From NCBI GenBank assembly GCA_900766915.1, contig CAAFXE010000257.1, positions 1-64,000 of the forward strand: a stretch of DNA of 64,000 nt, given 5' to 3'. The notes under the pieces are model-generated. The model made no database searches and was not told the origin of the DNA. It saw nothing but the letters and a program-made list of their open reading frames with translations. A program made the position numbers and the translations under genes. Positions 51,608-61,084 of this stretch are shown here, piece by piece. Numbering within the stretch: position 1 is the stretch's first letter; every line of letters starts with the position of its first letter. This DNA is from Lachnospiraceae bacterium (GTDB lineage: Bacteria > Bacillota > Clostridia > Lachnospirales > Lachnospiraceae).

Positions 51608-54349
51608 CTATCTTGGAACTTCTACCATGATATAAGCCTCTACGATATCAAGCTCCTGAATTTCATTGAATTTTTCAAATACAAGACCACATTCATAGCC
51701 TGCCTTCACTTCTTTGACGTCATCCTTGAAACGTTTTAAGGATGCCAGTGGTCCTTCAAAGACCTGTTTTCCTTCACGGGTGATTCTGACTGTACATCCT
51801 CTCTGGAATACACCATCCAGTACATAGGAACCTGCAATGTTACCCACACCGGATGCTTTGAAGATCTGACGGATCTCTGCGTGACCAATAACTTTTTCTT
51901 CAAAGATCGGGTCTAACATACCCTTCATCGCTCTTTCCACGTCAGCAATTGCATCATAGATGACACGGTAAAGCTTGATTTCTACCTTGTCGCGTTCTGC
52001 AGTTGCTTTTGCAGTTACATCCGGTCTTACGTTGAAGCCGATGATGATCGCACCTGACGCATTTGCAAGCATAACGTCGGATTCATTGATGGCACCTACA
52101 CCGCCATGGATCACGCGGACTGCCACCTCCTCATTAGACAGCTTCATTAAGCTTTGTTTTACAGCTTCTACAGAACCCTGTACGTCGGCTTTGATAATGA
52201 GCTTTAATTCCTTTAAGTTTCCGGACTGAATCTGAGAATAGAGATCGTCTAAGGACATGGTAAGCTTTGTATCCTCCAGCATCTTCTCTCTGCCTCTTGC
52301 AATGAAAGCTTCTGCCATAGTTCTTGCTTCTTTTTCTGTTTCCGGAGAGATCACTACATCACCAGCCTGCGGTACATCGGAAAATCCCAGGATCTCAACC
52401 GGTGTTGACGGGCCTGCTTCTTTGACTCTTCGTCCCTTATCATCCATCATGGCACGGACCTTACCATGGGCAATTCCTGCGGTAATGGCATCGCCAACTC
52501 TTAAAGTACCTTTCTGTACCAGTACAGTTGCAACCGGTCCTTTTCCTTTATCAAGCTCTGCTTCAATGACAAGACCTCTTGCTCTTCTCTTTGGATTTGC
52601 TTTTAACTCCAGCATTTCCGCTGTTAAAAGCACCATTTCCAGAAGGTTCTCAATACCGATACGCTTCTTGGCTGAAACAGGTACACAAACTGTAGAACCG
52701 CCCCAGTCTTCAGGAATCAGTTCATGCTCTGCAAGCTCTTTTAATACTCTGTCAGGATTTGCTCCTTCTTTATCGATCTTATTAATGGCTACAATGATCT
52801 CTACTCCGGCTGCTTTTGCATGGCTGATTGCTTCTACAGTCTGTGGCATAACACCATCGTCAGCTGCAACGACAAGAATTGCAATATCTGTAGAGTTTGC
52901 ACCACGCATACGCATAGAGGTAAATGCTTCGTGTCCCGGTGTATCCAGGAAGGTCAGTTTCTGTCCATTAATATTAACAGTGTATGCACCAATGTGCTGT
53001 GTAATACCGCCTGCTTCCCTGTCTGTCACATTGGTATGACGGATTGCATCCAGAAGAGAGGTTTTACCATGGTCAACATGACCCATAACACAGACAACCG
53101 GTGGTCTGGTTACAAGAGTTTCCTCGGAATCTTCTGTATCCTCCAGGAATTTTTCAATCACATCTTCTACGACCTCAGCTTCCGGTTCAAAGTTGTATTC
53201 CATTGCGATTTCACCGGCCTGTTCGAAATCAAGCTCTGTATTGATGGTCATGATTTTTCCTGCGAGGAACATCTTTTTGATGATAACAGATGGCTGCATC
53301 TTCATTTTCTCTGCAAGATCCTGAACAGAGATCTTTTCCGGAATCTGGATAACTTTTGGTTCGTTATCATCCTTTTTCACTTCCGAAGCCGCTTTCACAG
53401 GTTTCTGGAATTTTCCGGCCTTGTTCATTTTTGCTTCTTTTTCTTCGAATTTATCCACAACCTTCTTATTGGACTTTGCCTGCTGATTCTGGTTATGTCT
53501 GTTTTCACTGCGGTTCTTTTCTAATGGTTTTTCCGGTGCAGGGATATCCATGCCGCCTCTTCTTCCATTATCTCGTCTTCCGCCGTCTCTTCTGTTATCG
53601 TTTCTGTCGTTGTCTTTATCCTTATTAAAGTCTCTGTTGAATGGACGTCTTTCCCCGTTGTTCTGATTCTGTCCGTCTCTGTTGAACGGACGTCTCTCTC
53701 CGTTATTCTGGCCATCTCTGTTAAATGGACGTCTTTCTCCATTGTTCTGACCGTCTCTGTTAAAGGAACGTCTCTCCCCATTATTCTGGCCGTCTCTGTT
53801 AAAGGGACGTCTCTCTCCATTATTCTGGTTCTGGCCGTCTCTGTTAAACGGACGTCTTTCTCCATTGTTCTGGTTCTGGCCGTCTCTGTTAAAGGAACGT
53901 CTCTCTCCATTATTCTGGTTCTGGCCGTCTCTGTTAAACGGACGTCTTTCTCCGTCCTGTGGACGCGGACGTCTCTCACCATCCGGACGCGGACGTCTTT
54001 CTGTTTCCTTCTTCTGAGGATTTGGCTTGACACCGCCTCTGCTGTTCTGAGAGTTATATAACGCAATGATCTTCTTTTTCTTTGGTGCTTCCTCAGCTTT
54101 TGGAGCTTCTTCTGTTTTCACTGTCTCCGCCTTTACAGTCTCAGCTTTTGGAGCTTCTGCTTTGGGGGCTTCTGCCTTCGGAGCTTCCTTCTTCGGTGCA
54201 AATGCTTTCTTTACCATCTCGATCTGTGCATCTTCCACAGAGCTCATATGGCTTTTTACTTCCACACCATTTTTATTTAAGAATTCTACAATATCTTTGC
54301 TTTGTTTATTTAACTCTTTTGCTAATTCATATATTTTCTGTTTCGCCAT
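51608..54349 (-). CDS. infB: translation initiation factor IF-2 with NQ-rich repeat array
   Basis: GTPase that brings fMet-tRNA to the 30S subunit. 913 residues. N-terminal IF2_N (KQSKDIVEFLNKNGVEVKS), then an Ala/Pro/Glu/Lys linker and an array of seven units (about residues 135-238) made of RPFNRDGQNQNNGER (15 residues, four units) and RPFNRDGQNNGER (13 residues, three units), followed by an R/D/G-rich stretch. Second IF2_N domain (SVQDLAEKMKMQPSVIIKKMF) near 342. GTPase motifs GHVDHGKTS (about 424-432), DTPGHEAF (about 471) and NKID (about 526). Domains II-IV follow. Located in the rimP-nusA operon; the repeats are unusual and probably length-variable. Confidence 0.95.
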   Translation of the reverse strand: MAKQKIYELAKELNKQSKDIVEFLNKNGVEVKSHMSSVEDAQIEMVKKAFAPKKEAPKAEAPKAEAPKAETVKAETVKTEEAPKAEEAPKKKKIIALYNSQNSRGGVKPNPQKKETERRPRPDGERRPRPQDGERRPFNRDGQNQNNGERRSFNRDGQNQNNGERRPFNRDGQNQNNGERRPFNRDGQNNGERRSFNRDGQNNGERRPFNRDGQNNGERRPFNRDGQNQNNGERRPFNRDFNKDKDNDRNDNRRDGGRRDNGRRGGMDIPAPEKPLEKNRSENRHNQNQQAKSNKKVVDKFEEKEAKMNKAGKFQKPVKAASEVKKDDNEPKVIQIPEKISVQDLAEKMKMQPSVIIKKMFLAGKIMTINTELDFEQAGEIAMEYNFEPEAEVVEDVIEKFLEDTEDSEETLVTRPPVVCVMGHVDHGKTSLLDAIRHTNVTDREAGGITQHIGAYTVNINGQKLTFLDTPGHEAFTSMRMRGANSTDIAILVVAADDGVMPQTVEAISHAKAAGVEIIVAINKIDKEGANPDRVLKELAEHELIPEDWGGSTVCVPVSAKKRIGIENLLEMVLLTAEMLELKANPKRRARGLVIEAELDKGKGPVATVLVQKGTLRVGDAITAGIAHGKVRAMMDDKGRRVKEAGPSTPVEILGFSDVPQAGDVVISPETEKEARTMAEAFIARGREKMLEDTKLTMSLDDLYSQIQSGNLKELKLIIKADVQGSVEAVKQSLMKLSNEEVAVRVIHGGVGAINESDVMLANASGAIIIGFNVRPDVTAKATAERDKVEIKLYRVIYDAIADVERAMKGMLDPIFEEKVIGHAEIRQIFKASGVGNIAGSYVLDGVFQRGCTVRITREGKQVFEGPLASLKRFKDDVKEVKAGYECGLVFEKFNEIQELDIVEAYIMVEVPR
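53640..53946 (-). repeat. coding tandem repeat array in infB
   Basis: Seven in-frame units of 45 bp (15 residues) or 39 bp (13 residues) with high DNA identity. The shorter units lack one Gln-Asn pair (6 bp). The plus strand reads as repeated blocks containing GTCTCTGTT and GGACGTCT. Encoded residues are Arg/Asn/Gln/Asp-rich and disordered. Confidence 0.85.
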
Positions 54350-54676
54350 TTATTCTGCTACCTCCGCTCTAATCTCTGCCTCTTTCAGTCTCTTTTCGAT
54401 AGATTTCGCAAACCCTTCATCTGTTACTGCCAGGGAGGCTCGAAACTGTTTTCCCATGGAATGTCCCAGATCCTCTTTGGTACCGTAAGCGTACATAGGC
54501 ACGCCGTAAAAGGTGCACATATTGCGAAACATCTTTTTGGTATTGTCTGATGCCGCACCGGAAACGATCACCAGAAATGCTTTTCCGGTTTTCACTGCTT
54601 TTTCCGTGGCAAATTCACCACTGACCACCTTACCGGCCTTCATGGCCATTCCAATCATCGAAAAAATTCTATCCAT
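54350..54676 (-). CDS. ylxQ: L7Ae/L30e-like RNA-binding protein YlxQ
   Basis: A 108-residue ribosomal-L7Ae-family protein, a K-turn-RNA-binding fold: GMAMKAGKVVSGEFATEKAVK at the start, ATEKAVKTGKAFLVIVSGAASDNTKKMFR-type core (core motif near residues 27-45) and helical end. It sits between ylxR and infB as in most Firmicutes. Start at 54676 chosen because the upstream TTG sits too close to the GGAG site. Confidence 0.85.
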   Translation of the reverse strand: MDRIFSMIGMAMKAGKVVSGEFATEKAVKTGKAFLVIVSGAASDNTKKMFRNMCTFYGVPMYAYGTKEDLGHSMGKQFRASLAVTDEGFAKSIEKRLKEAEIRAEVAE

Positions 54677-54941
54677 TGATTTCGCCAAACTCCTTTTTCA
54701 GTGCCTCATATACCTCTGCCGGAATCTGAACCTTCAAAGAACGCTCCAGGCCTTTTGTTTTGATAGCCTGTTTCAAACATTCTTCGGATTTGCAAAGGTA
54801 GGCACCTCTGCCGTTTTTCTTTCCGGTGGTATCAAGCAAAATGCCTTCTTCACATTTTAAGACACGCATCATTGCTTTCTTTTCTTTCATTTCGTTGCAT
54901 CCAATGCATTTTCGCATGGGAATCTTTTTTACTGTACTCAA
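54669..54941 (-). CDS. ylxR: YlxR (DUF448) nucleoid/RNA-associated protein
   Basis: A 90-residue protein with the DUF448 signature MRKCIGCNEMKEKKAMMRV and a GRGAYLCKSEECLKQA motif (cysteines at C13, C16, C49, C54). In other bacteria it has been reported to bind nucleic acids or RNase P. Sits between nusA and ylxQ, which it overlaps slightly. Confidence 0.9.
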   Translation of the reverse strand: MSTVKKIPMRKCIGCNEMKEKKAMMRVLKCEEGILLDTTGKKNGRGAYLCKSEECLKQAIKTKGLERSLKVQIPAEVYEALKKEFGEING

Positions 54942-54982
54942 TCTATCACATCCTACATTGATTTCCGGTATCCGGTTACATT

Positions 54983-56137
54983 CTACTCTTCAATATTATC
55001 GGCACTGTCTTCCTGGTAATCATAGTCATCGTATGCTTCGTCGTAGGATTCATCATACTCTTCTTCCTCATCATAAACATCATAATCAAGGAAGCCTTCG
55101 ATTTCTTTCGCCTGAGTTTCAGACTTGATATCGATCTTGAATCCTGTCAGTCTTGCTGCAAGACGGGCATTCTGGCCTTCTTTACCGATGGCAAGAGATA
55201 ACTGGTAATCCGGAACTACGACCTTTGCTGTTTTTTCATCCGGATCTGCCAATACTGCTACAACCTTTGCCGGGCTTAATGCATGTTCAATTAAGATTGC
55301 CGGGTTTTCATCCCAGTTAATGATATCGATCTTTTCACCGCGAAGTTCTTCTACAATGGCATTGACTCTGGCACCGTTTAGACCTACGCATGCACCTACC
55401 GGGTCAACGTCCGGATTGTTGGACCATACTGCGATCTTGGTTCTGGAACCTGCTTCACGGGCAATGCTCTTGATCTCTACAATGCCTTCCTTCACTTCCG
55501 TCACTTCTGACTCAAACAGTCTCTTTACAAGCTCCGGATGAGTTCTGGAAACAAGGATACGTGGACCCTTGGTTGTATCACGTACTTCCAGGATATAAAC
55601 GCGGATACGTTCTGTCGGCATAAATACTTCACCTTTTACCATCTCATTCTCATTTAAGATAGCATCCACTTTACCCAGGTTCACACTGACATTTTTGCCA
55701 ATATATCTTTGAACCACACCTGTCACTACGTCTTTTTCTTTTGCATAGTACTGGTTAAAGAGAACCTTTCTTTCTTCTTCACGAATCTTCTGTAAGATCA
55801 CGTTTTTTGCATTCATGGTAGCAATGCGTCCAAATTCTTTGGATTTTACTTCGATCTGTACCACATCACCCAGCTCATATTTGCTGTCGATCATCTTTGC
55901 TTTTGCAAGGCTGATCTCCATCACATCATCTTCTACAGTTTCCACAACTGTTTTTTCAGCAAATACTTTATATTCACAGGTATCATGATTCATGATAACT
56001 TTAATATTATCAGCTTTCCCAAAATGGTTTTTGCATGCTGTCAACAGAGAATTTTCAATGGCTTCCAGCATGGTTTCTTTACTGATATCTTTTTCTTTTT
56101 CCAGGACGGTGAGGGCTTCTAATAACTCGTTATTCAT
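54983..56137 (-). CDS. nusA: transcription termination/antitermination factor NusA
   Basis: Binds RNA polymerase and nascent RNA, stimulating pausing and intrinsic termination. 384 residues: N-terminal domain (1-130), S1 (about 135-200, KEKDVVTGVVQRYIGKNVSVNLG), KH1 and KH2 (about 205-345, GACVGLNGARVNAIVEEL and GKEGQNARLAARLTG). The end is a strongly acidic tail (EEEEYDESYDEAYDDYDY) of about 45 residues. Second gene of the rimP operon, 29 bp after rimP. Confidence 0.95.
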   Translation of the reverse strand: MNNELLEALTVLEKEKDISKETMLEAIENSLLTACKNHFGKADNIKVIMNHDTCEYKVFAEKTVVETVEDDVMEISLAKAKMIDSKYELGDVVQIEVKSKEFGRIATMNAKNVILQKIREEERKVLFNQYYAKEKDVVTGVVQRYIGKNVSVNLGKVDAILNENEMVKGEVFMPTERIRVYILEVRDTTKGPRILVSRTHPELVKRLFESEVTEVKEGIVEIKSIAREAGSRTKIAVWSNNPDVDPVGACVGLNGARVNAIVEELRGEKIDIINWDENPAILIEHALSPAKVVAVLADPDEKTAKVVVPDYQLSLAIGKEGQNARLAARLTGFKIDIKSETQAKEIEGFLDYDVYDEEEEYDESYDEAYDDYDYQEDSADNIEE

Positions 56138-56166
56138 TTTTCTTTTTCCTCCAAATTTTGTATTTA

Positions 56167-56634
56167 TTAAAAATCTATATACTGTCTGATCAGTGCGATG
56201 TCGCTGCGGCTGATGGTCATGGTCTCTCCATCCTCCATCTGTAGGGTTACGGATTCTTTATCCCATGCATCCAAAAGCCCGACAAATTCCTTCTGTTTAT
56301 TGATCGGTTTGTAAGTACGGACTTCTACTTCTTCTCCTAAATTTCTCTGAAAGTCCTTATCTTTTTTCAGCGGTCTTCCAAGTCCCGGGGAGCTTACCTC
56401 CAGGATATAGGCATCTTCAATAAAATCTTCTTTATCCAGAATATCCGAAAATGCACGGCTTACAAGCTCGCAGTCATTAATATTAATGCCGCCTTCCTTG
56501 TCAATGTAAATGCGCAAATACCAGTTACCGGCTTCTTTGACGTATTCTACGTCTACCAGCTCAAAGTGATTTGCTTCTACGATAGGCATAATCAGCTCTT
56601 CTGCCTTCGCTTCATAGATTTCTCTCTTTGACAC
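56167..56634 (-). CDS. rimP: ribosome maturation factor RimP
   Basis: Helps early 30S subunit assembly. 155 residues from a GTG at 56634 (GGAGAG about 9 bp upstream), matching the usual size; a longer reading to 56685 crosses the leader hairpin and is rejected. Motifs: DVEYVKEAGNWYLRIYIDKEGG (about 27-45 core) and EVSSPGLGRPLKKDKDFQR (about 86-104). First gene of the operon with promoter 56735-56762. Confidence 0.93.
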   Translation of the reverse strand: MSKREIYEAKAEELIMPIVEANHFELVDVEYVKEAGNWYLRIYIDKEGGININDCELVSRAFSDILDKEDFIEDAYILEVSSPGLGRPLKKDKDFQRNLGEEVEVRTYKPINKQKEFVGLLDAWDKESVTLQMEDGETMTISRSDIALIRQYIDF

Positions 56635-56682
56635 GAAATCTACTCTCCTTTCCTTATTCAGTTGTATTGTGACATACAGCAA

Positions 56683-56710
56683 CAAAGAGTGGACTTTTGT
56701 CCACTCTTTG
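56683..56710 (-). promoter_or_regulatory. leader hairpin of the rimP-nusA operon (also possible parC terminator)
   Basis: Arms CAAAGAGTGGAC (56683-56694) and GTCCACTCTTTG (56699-56710) with a 4-base loop, a perfect 12-bp stem. It lies between the operon promoter (56735-56762) and rimP, so the operon's own RNA contains it, while parC transcripts also meet it after their stop. The T run is weak (TTTGTTGC), so partial termination or attenuation is plausible. Confidence 0.6.
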
Positions 56711-56734
56711 CAAGGTCTACTATGTTACGCAAAT

Positions 56735-56762
56735 ATTATAGCATATATCTTTGGAAATGCAA
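56735..56762 (-). promoter_or_regulatory. rimP-nusA operon promoter
   Basis: On the minus strand a perfect TATAAT (56740-56735) preceded by the extended element TGC, and TTGCAT (56762-56757) 16 bp upstream. Confidence 0.68.
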
Positions 56763-56780
56763 GGAAAAATTTTTTAGTTT

Positions 56781-59012
56781 CTAACGTTTGGTTCCCTTGG
56801 AATTTCTCGCTGCAACTTTTAAGCTGCTAAGAACCATTTCCTTTTCTTTGTAAGTAATGGTTGGCGAGGTTTCTTTGTTAAATACATAAGCATTTTCAAT
56901 CTCATCTTTTGCACCAAGCTTGATTCCGTGGTTTCCTACGGAGGTCTTCTTCATTTCCGGGATGTCGGAAACGGCAATCTTTAAGAAATAGCCGGCCTTG
57001 GACTGAAGGACTACGAATTCGCTCTCTTCCAGTTTATATACGCCGATGACTTCATCTTCTTCTGCAAGTTTTGTAGATGCGATCGTTTTCTTTGCAACAT
57101 CAAATTCTGCGCCTGCTACGATCTTTACCATACCGGTCTTTGTGGCAAACAGAAGTTTTTCATTTAAAATATCCGAAAGTGCATAGACTGCGATCACCCG
57201 CTCTGTGCTGCTGTCAAAGTTGCTGTAGTTATCAATCGGTACACCTTTATCGCGGAATTTACCGAATGGCACGTCCATAACCTTGATCTGGTGCATTTTA
57301 CCGGTGTCTGTAAAGACTGCAAGCTTCCCGGTATTCATGACCTGCACGATATAACGGTTTTCATGATCTGCCGCTTCTTTATTTCGCTCATAGGTTGCCA
57401 TATCTATGGTCTTGGCATAGCCAAATCGGTCCATTAAGAACATCACCGGAGCTTCCTCGATTTTCTTTTCTTCGTAGACTGCAGCCTCAGCATTTTCGAT
57501 AACGGTTCTTCTTGGACGGTCATACTCTTTTTTATACCCGTCCATTTCCTTTAAAAGAACCTTTGTCATGGTTTTATGATTTTCCAGCACGTCCATATAG
57601 AATGAAATCTTCTTTAAGGTCTCTTCGTGCTCCCGAATGAGGGCTTCCACTTCCAGACCAATTAATTTCTGAAGTCTCATTTCCAGGATTGCCTGTGTCT
57701 GGCGTTCCGTAAATCGGAGTTTTTTTGCATCCGCTTCCGATGCCTTAGAACGGAATTTAATGTTTTCCGTCACACCGTTTGTCAGGCAAGCCTTGGCGTC
57801 CTTCACATTTTTGCTGCCCCTAAGGATCTCAATGATCAGATCGATCACATCACAGGCTTTAATGAGACCTTCCTGAATTTCCTTTTTATCCAATTCACGG
57901 TTCAGTAATGTCTTATACTTTCTTCCCGCAAGCTCATACTGGAAGTCCACATAATGTTCCAGCACCTTACGAAGTCCCAGGGTTTCCGGTCTTCCGTCAG
58001 CCACAGCCAGAATATTGACCCCGAAGGTATCTTCCAGCTTGGTTTTCTTATAAAGCAGATTTTTAAGATTGTTGGTATCTGCTCCTTTTTTCAGCTCCAG
58101 TACAATGCGGATTCCCTCTTTGGAGGACTGGTTGGAAATATCCACAATATCCGTGGTCTTTTTCGTCTCGATGAGGCCTGCCACATCATTTAAAAATTTG
58201 GCAATATTATTGCCGATCATGGTGTAGGGAATTTCTGTGATCACCAGACGTTCCTTGCCGCCTTTTAAGGTTTCTACTTCCACTTTACCACGGATTTTGA
58301 TCTTTCCTGTACCGGTTTCATAGATTTCTTTCAGTTCATCCTTATTGATGACGATTCCGCCGGTAGGAAAATCCGGACCCGGCATGATCTCCAATAGCTC
58401 TTCTGTAGTGATCTTCGGATTTTTGATATAAGCTTTGGCTGCCTCCATGACTTCTCCAAAGTTGTGAGGCGGCACATTGGTAGCCATACCTACAGCGATT
58501 CCTTCCGTACCGTTGATGAGCAGATTCGGTACACGGACCGGAAGAACGGTTGGTTCTTTTTCAGTCTCGTCAAAGTTTGGCATGAAATCCACCACATCTT
58601 TGTCGAGGTCGCCAAGGAACACTTCCTGTGTCACCTTTTGAAGTCTGGCTTCCGTATATCGCATTGCCGCTGCACCGTCACCTTCGATAGAACCGAAGTT
58701 TCCGTGACCGTCTACAAGGGGCATGCCTTTTTTGAAATCCTGTGCCATCACAACCAACGCATCATAAATAGAGCTGTCCCCATGAGGATGATATTTACCC
58801 ATGGTATCTCCTACGATACGGGCACATTTTCTGTAGGGCTTATCATATTTAATGCCCAGCTCATGCATATCATAAAGTGTTCTTCTCTGAACCGGCTTTA
58901 AACCGTCTCTCACATCCGGAAGGGCTCTGGCAATGATAACGCTCATGGCATAATCAATATAGGATTTCTGCATAACCTCCGAATATTCGGTTCTGATAAT
59001 TCTCTCTTCCAT
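56781..59012 (-). CDS. parC: type IIA topoisomerase subunit A (topoisomerase IV ParC-type)
   Basis: DNA-breaking and rejoining subunit that decatenates chromosomes. 743 residues. The catalytic tyrosine is in AMRYTEARL (about 118) and the quinolone-determining region is GDTMGKYHPHGDSSIYD (about 76-92). No GyrA-box (QRRGGKG) is visible in the C-terminal beta-pinwheel, so it is likely topoisomerase IV rather than gyrase. It follows parE by 12 bp. Separation from gyrase paralogues by sequence comparison would settle the name. Confidence 0.85.
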   Translation of the reverse strand: MEERIIRTEYSEVMQKSYIDYAMSVIIARALPDVRDGLKPVQRRTLYDMHELGIKYDKPYRKCARIVGDTMGKYHPHGDSSIYDALVVMAQDFKKGMPLVDGHGNFGSIEGDGAAAMRYTEARLQKVTQEVFLGDLDKDVVDFMPNFDETEKEPTVLPVRVPNLLINGTEGIAVGMATNVPPHNFGEVMEAAKAYIKNPKITTEELLEIMPGPDFPTGGIVINKDELKEIYETGTGKIKIRGKVEVETLKGGKERLVITEIPYTMIGNNIAKFLNDVAGLIETKKTTDIVDISNQSSKEGIRIVLELKKGADTNNLKNLLYKKTKLEDTFGVNILAVADGRPETLGLRKVLEHYVDFQYELAGRKYKTLLNRELDKKEIQEGLIKACDVIDLIIEILRGSKNVKDAKACLTNGVTENIKFRSKASEADAKKLRFTERQTQAILEMRLQKLIGLEVEALIREHEETLKKISFYMDVLENHKTMTKVLLKEMDGYKKEYDRPRRTVIENAEAAVYEEKKIEEAPVMFLMDRFGYAKTIDMATYERNKEAADHENRYIVQVMNTGKLAVFTDTGKMHQIKVMDVPFGKFRDKGVPIDNYSNFDSSTERVIAVYALSDILNEKLLFATKTGMVKIVAGAEFDVAKKTIASTKLAEEDEVIGVYKLEESEFVVLQSKAGYFLKIAVSDIPEMKKTSVGNHGIKLGAKDEIENAYVFNKETSPTITYKEKEMVLSSLKVAARNSKGTKR

Positions 59013-59024
59013 CCTTTACCCTCC

Positions 59025-60947
59025 TTAAAAGTCCAATTCTGCGTCAGTTGCGTGCTCATGGATAAATGCACGGCGAGGCGGTACCTCGGTACCCATCAGC
59101 ATTTCTGTCACATTGGAAGCCATTCTGGCATCCTCAATTTCCACCAGCTTCAGCATTCGTCTCTTAGGGTCTAAGGTCGTCTCCCAAAGCTGTTCGGCAT
59201 CCATTTCACCGAGACCTTTGTAGCGCTGCAGGGTAAAGCTGCCCTTATGACGCTTTCTGTATTCCTCCAGAGCATGATCATCATAAAGATATTCCTCATC
59301 TCCCACTTTTGGCATAGCCTTATAAAGAGGCGGCATGGCAATATAAACATGTCCCTCATAGATGAGTTCCGGCATAAAACGGTAGAACAGTGTCAGTAAT
59401 AAGGTACTGATATGAGCACCGTCCACATCCGCATCCGCCATAATGATGATCTTGTCATAACGAAGCTTTGTAATGTCAAAGTCATTGCCGTAGCCTTCGG
59501 AAAATCCGCAGCCGAAAGCATTGATCATTGTCTTAATCTCCGCATTTGCAAGAACTTTATCTATACTTGCTTTCTCCACATTCAAAATCTTTCCTCTGAT
59601 GGGAAGGATTGCCTGATAGTTACGGTCTCTGGCTGTTTTTGCAGAACCTCCCGCAGAATCTCCCTCCACAATAAAGATCTCGCATCTGGAAGCATCCCGG
59701 CTCTCACAGTTTGCCAGCTTTCCATTGGAATCAAAGGAATATTTCTGTTTTGTCAGAAGATTAGTCTTTGCACGTTCCTCTGTCTTACGGATCTTTGCTG
59801 CTTTTTCCGCACAGCTTAATATGCTTTTTAAAGTTTCTAAATTTCTGTCAAAAAATCTTGGAAGCTCATCTGAAGCCACTTTCGCTGTTGCTTTGGAGGC
59901 ATCCTGATTGTCCAGCTTTGTCTTTGTCTGACCTTCAAACCGTGGTGCCGGATGCTTGATGGAAATAACCGCCGTCATACCGTTTCGGATATCGGCTCCC
60001 GTAAAGTTGGCGTCCTTTTCCTTTAACACACCGATCTCTCTGGCATAGTTATTCATAATGGTAGTAAATGCCGTTTTAAATCCGGTCAGGTGGGTACCAC
60101 CCTCCGCATTGTAAATATTGTTACAAAAGCCCAGTACATTTTCATGGAACTCATTGACATACTGAATGGCCCCCTCCACGGTGATTCCTTCGGATTCTCC
60201 CTTAAAGTAGATGACATCGTGAAGCGTTTCGCTTTTTTTATTCATATCCTTCACGAAACCGATGATACCGTCGGGCTCATGAAATTCCAGATGTTGGACT
60301 TCCGCTCCTCTGCGATCCTCAAAAATGATCGTAAGCTCCGGATTAAGGTAAGCTGTCTCATGAAGACGGCTGATAACCTCGTCCTCTTTAAACCTTGTCT
60401 TTTCAAAGATTTCCGGATCCGGCAGGAAATTCACCTTCGTACCGGTCTTTCTTGTTTTCCCAAGAATCGGCAAAAGTCCGTTTTCCAGCTCCAGCACAGG
60501 GATTCCACGCTCATATCTATCATGGTGGATGGCACCTTCTCTGCTGATCTGTACATCCATATAGGTAGACAGGGCATTGACTACGGAAGAACCAACCCCG
60601 TGAAGTCCGCCGCTTGTTTTATAGACCGAATCATCGAATTTACCGCCTGCATGAAGGGTGGTAAATACCAGACGGGCGGCAGACATCCCTTTTTCATGCA
60701 TTCCTACCGGAATTCCACGTCCGTCATCATTGACTGTACAGGAACCGTCTTTTTCCAGATATACTTCAATTGTCTTGCAAAATCCTGCCAGATGCTCATC
60801 TACCGCATTATCCACGATCTCGTAGATCAGATGGTTTAAACCCTTTCTGGATACGCTTCCGATATACATTCCAGGACGTTTTCTGACCGCCTCCAGTCCT
60901 TCCAATACGGAAATACTGCCTGCATCATAGGTTGGTGTCTTTGCCAT
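59025..60947 (-). CDS. parE: type IIA topoisomerase subunit B (ParE/GyrB-type)
   Basis: ATPase subunit partnering the adjacent A subunit. 640 residues. GHKL ATPase: EIVDNAVDEHLAG (about 42-54), NDDGRGIPVG (about 74-83) and GLHGVGSSVVNALS (about 113-126). Toprim domain: EGDSAGGSA (about 415-423), with DADVDGAHI (about 501-509). C-terminal QRYKGLGEMDAEQLWETT. It begins 26 bp after the terminator hairpin of the tRNA-Glu unit, with little room for its own promoter. Confidence 0.88.
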   Translation of the reverse strand: MAKTPTYDAGSISVLEGLEAVRKRPGMYIGSVSRKGLNHLIYEIVDNAVDEHLAGFCKTIEVYLEKDGSCTVNDDGRGIPVGMHEKGMSAARLVFTTLHAGGKFDDSVYKTSGGLHGVGSSVVNALSTYMDVQISREGAIHHDRYERGIPVLELENGLLPILGKTRKTGTKVNFLPDPEIFEKTRFKEDEVISRLHETAYLNPELTIIFEDRRGAEVQHLEFHEPDGIIGFVKDMNKKSETLHDVIYFKGESEGITVEGAIQYVNEFHENVLGFCNNIYNAEGGTHLTGFKTAFTTIMNNYAREIGVLKEKDANFTGADIRNGMTAVISIKHPAPRFEGQTKTKLDNQDASKATAKVASDELPRFFDRNLETLKSILSCAEKAAKIRKTEERAKTNLLTKQKYSFDSNGKLANCESRDASRCEIFIVEGDSAGGSAKTARDRNYQAILPIRGKILNVEKASIDKVLANAEIKTMINAFGCGFSEGYGNDFDITKLRYDKIIIMADADVDGAHISTLLLTLFYRFMPELIYEGHVYIAMPPLYKAMPKVGDEEYLYDDHALEEYRKRHKGSFTLQRYKGLGEMDAEQLWETTLDPKRRMLKLVEIEDARMASNVTEMLMGTEVPPRRAFIHEHATDAELDF

Positions 60948-60965
60948 ACTGTTTCTCCTTTATAC

Positions 60966-60995
60966 AACAAAAGCCATCCCCAAAACGAGGATGGC
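60966..60995 (-). terminator. terminator after tRNA-Glu
   Basis: GCCATCC (60973-60979) and GGATGGC (60989-60995) form a 7-bp stem; on the minus strand TTTTGTTG follows. It ends 26 bp before parE. Confidence 0.75.
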
Positions 60996-61002
60996 ATATT
61001 CG

Positions 61003-61074
61003 CAGTCCGTACGGGAATCGAACCCGTGTTTCCGCCGTGAGAGGGCGGCGTCTTAACCGCTTGACCAACGAACC
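61003..61074 (-). tRNA. tRNA-Glu (anticodon CTC)
   Basis: A 72-nt cloverleaf on the minus strand. Acceptor GGTTCGT pairs with ACGGACT (two G-T pairs), D-stem GTC/GAC with loop AAGCGGTTAA, anticodon stem CCGCC/GGCGG with loop CTCTCAC giving anticodon CTC (61039-61041), and T-arm ACGGG TTCGATT CCCGT. Discriminator base is G; CCA is not encoded. Confidence 0.95.
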
Positions 61075-61084
61075 GTACTTGCAC

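Noticed and set aside
52257..53524. Two long plus-strand open frames (260 and 234 codons) opposite infB
   Set aside because: Shadow frames of a highly conserved gene; they overlap each other and show no start signals.
53640..53946. Repeat array considered as CRISPR
   Set aside because: Units are contiguous, in frame in infB, lack unique spacers and no cas genes are present.
60090..60839. 249-codon plus-strand open frame opposite parE
   Set aside because: Antisense shadow of the ATPase gene, with a composition that follows the codon pattern of parE.
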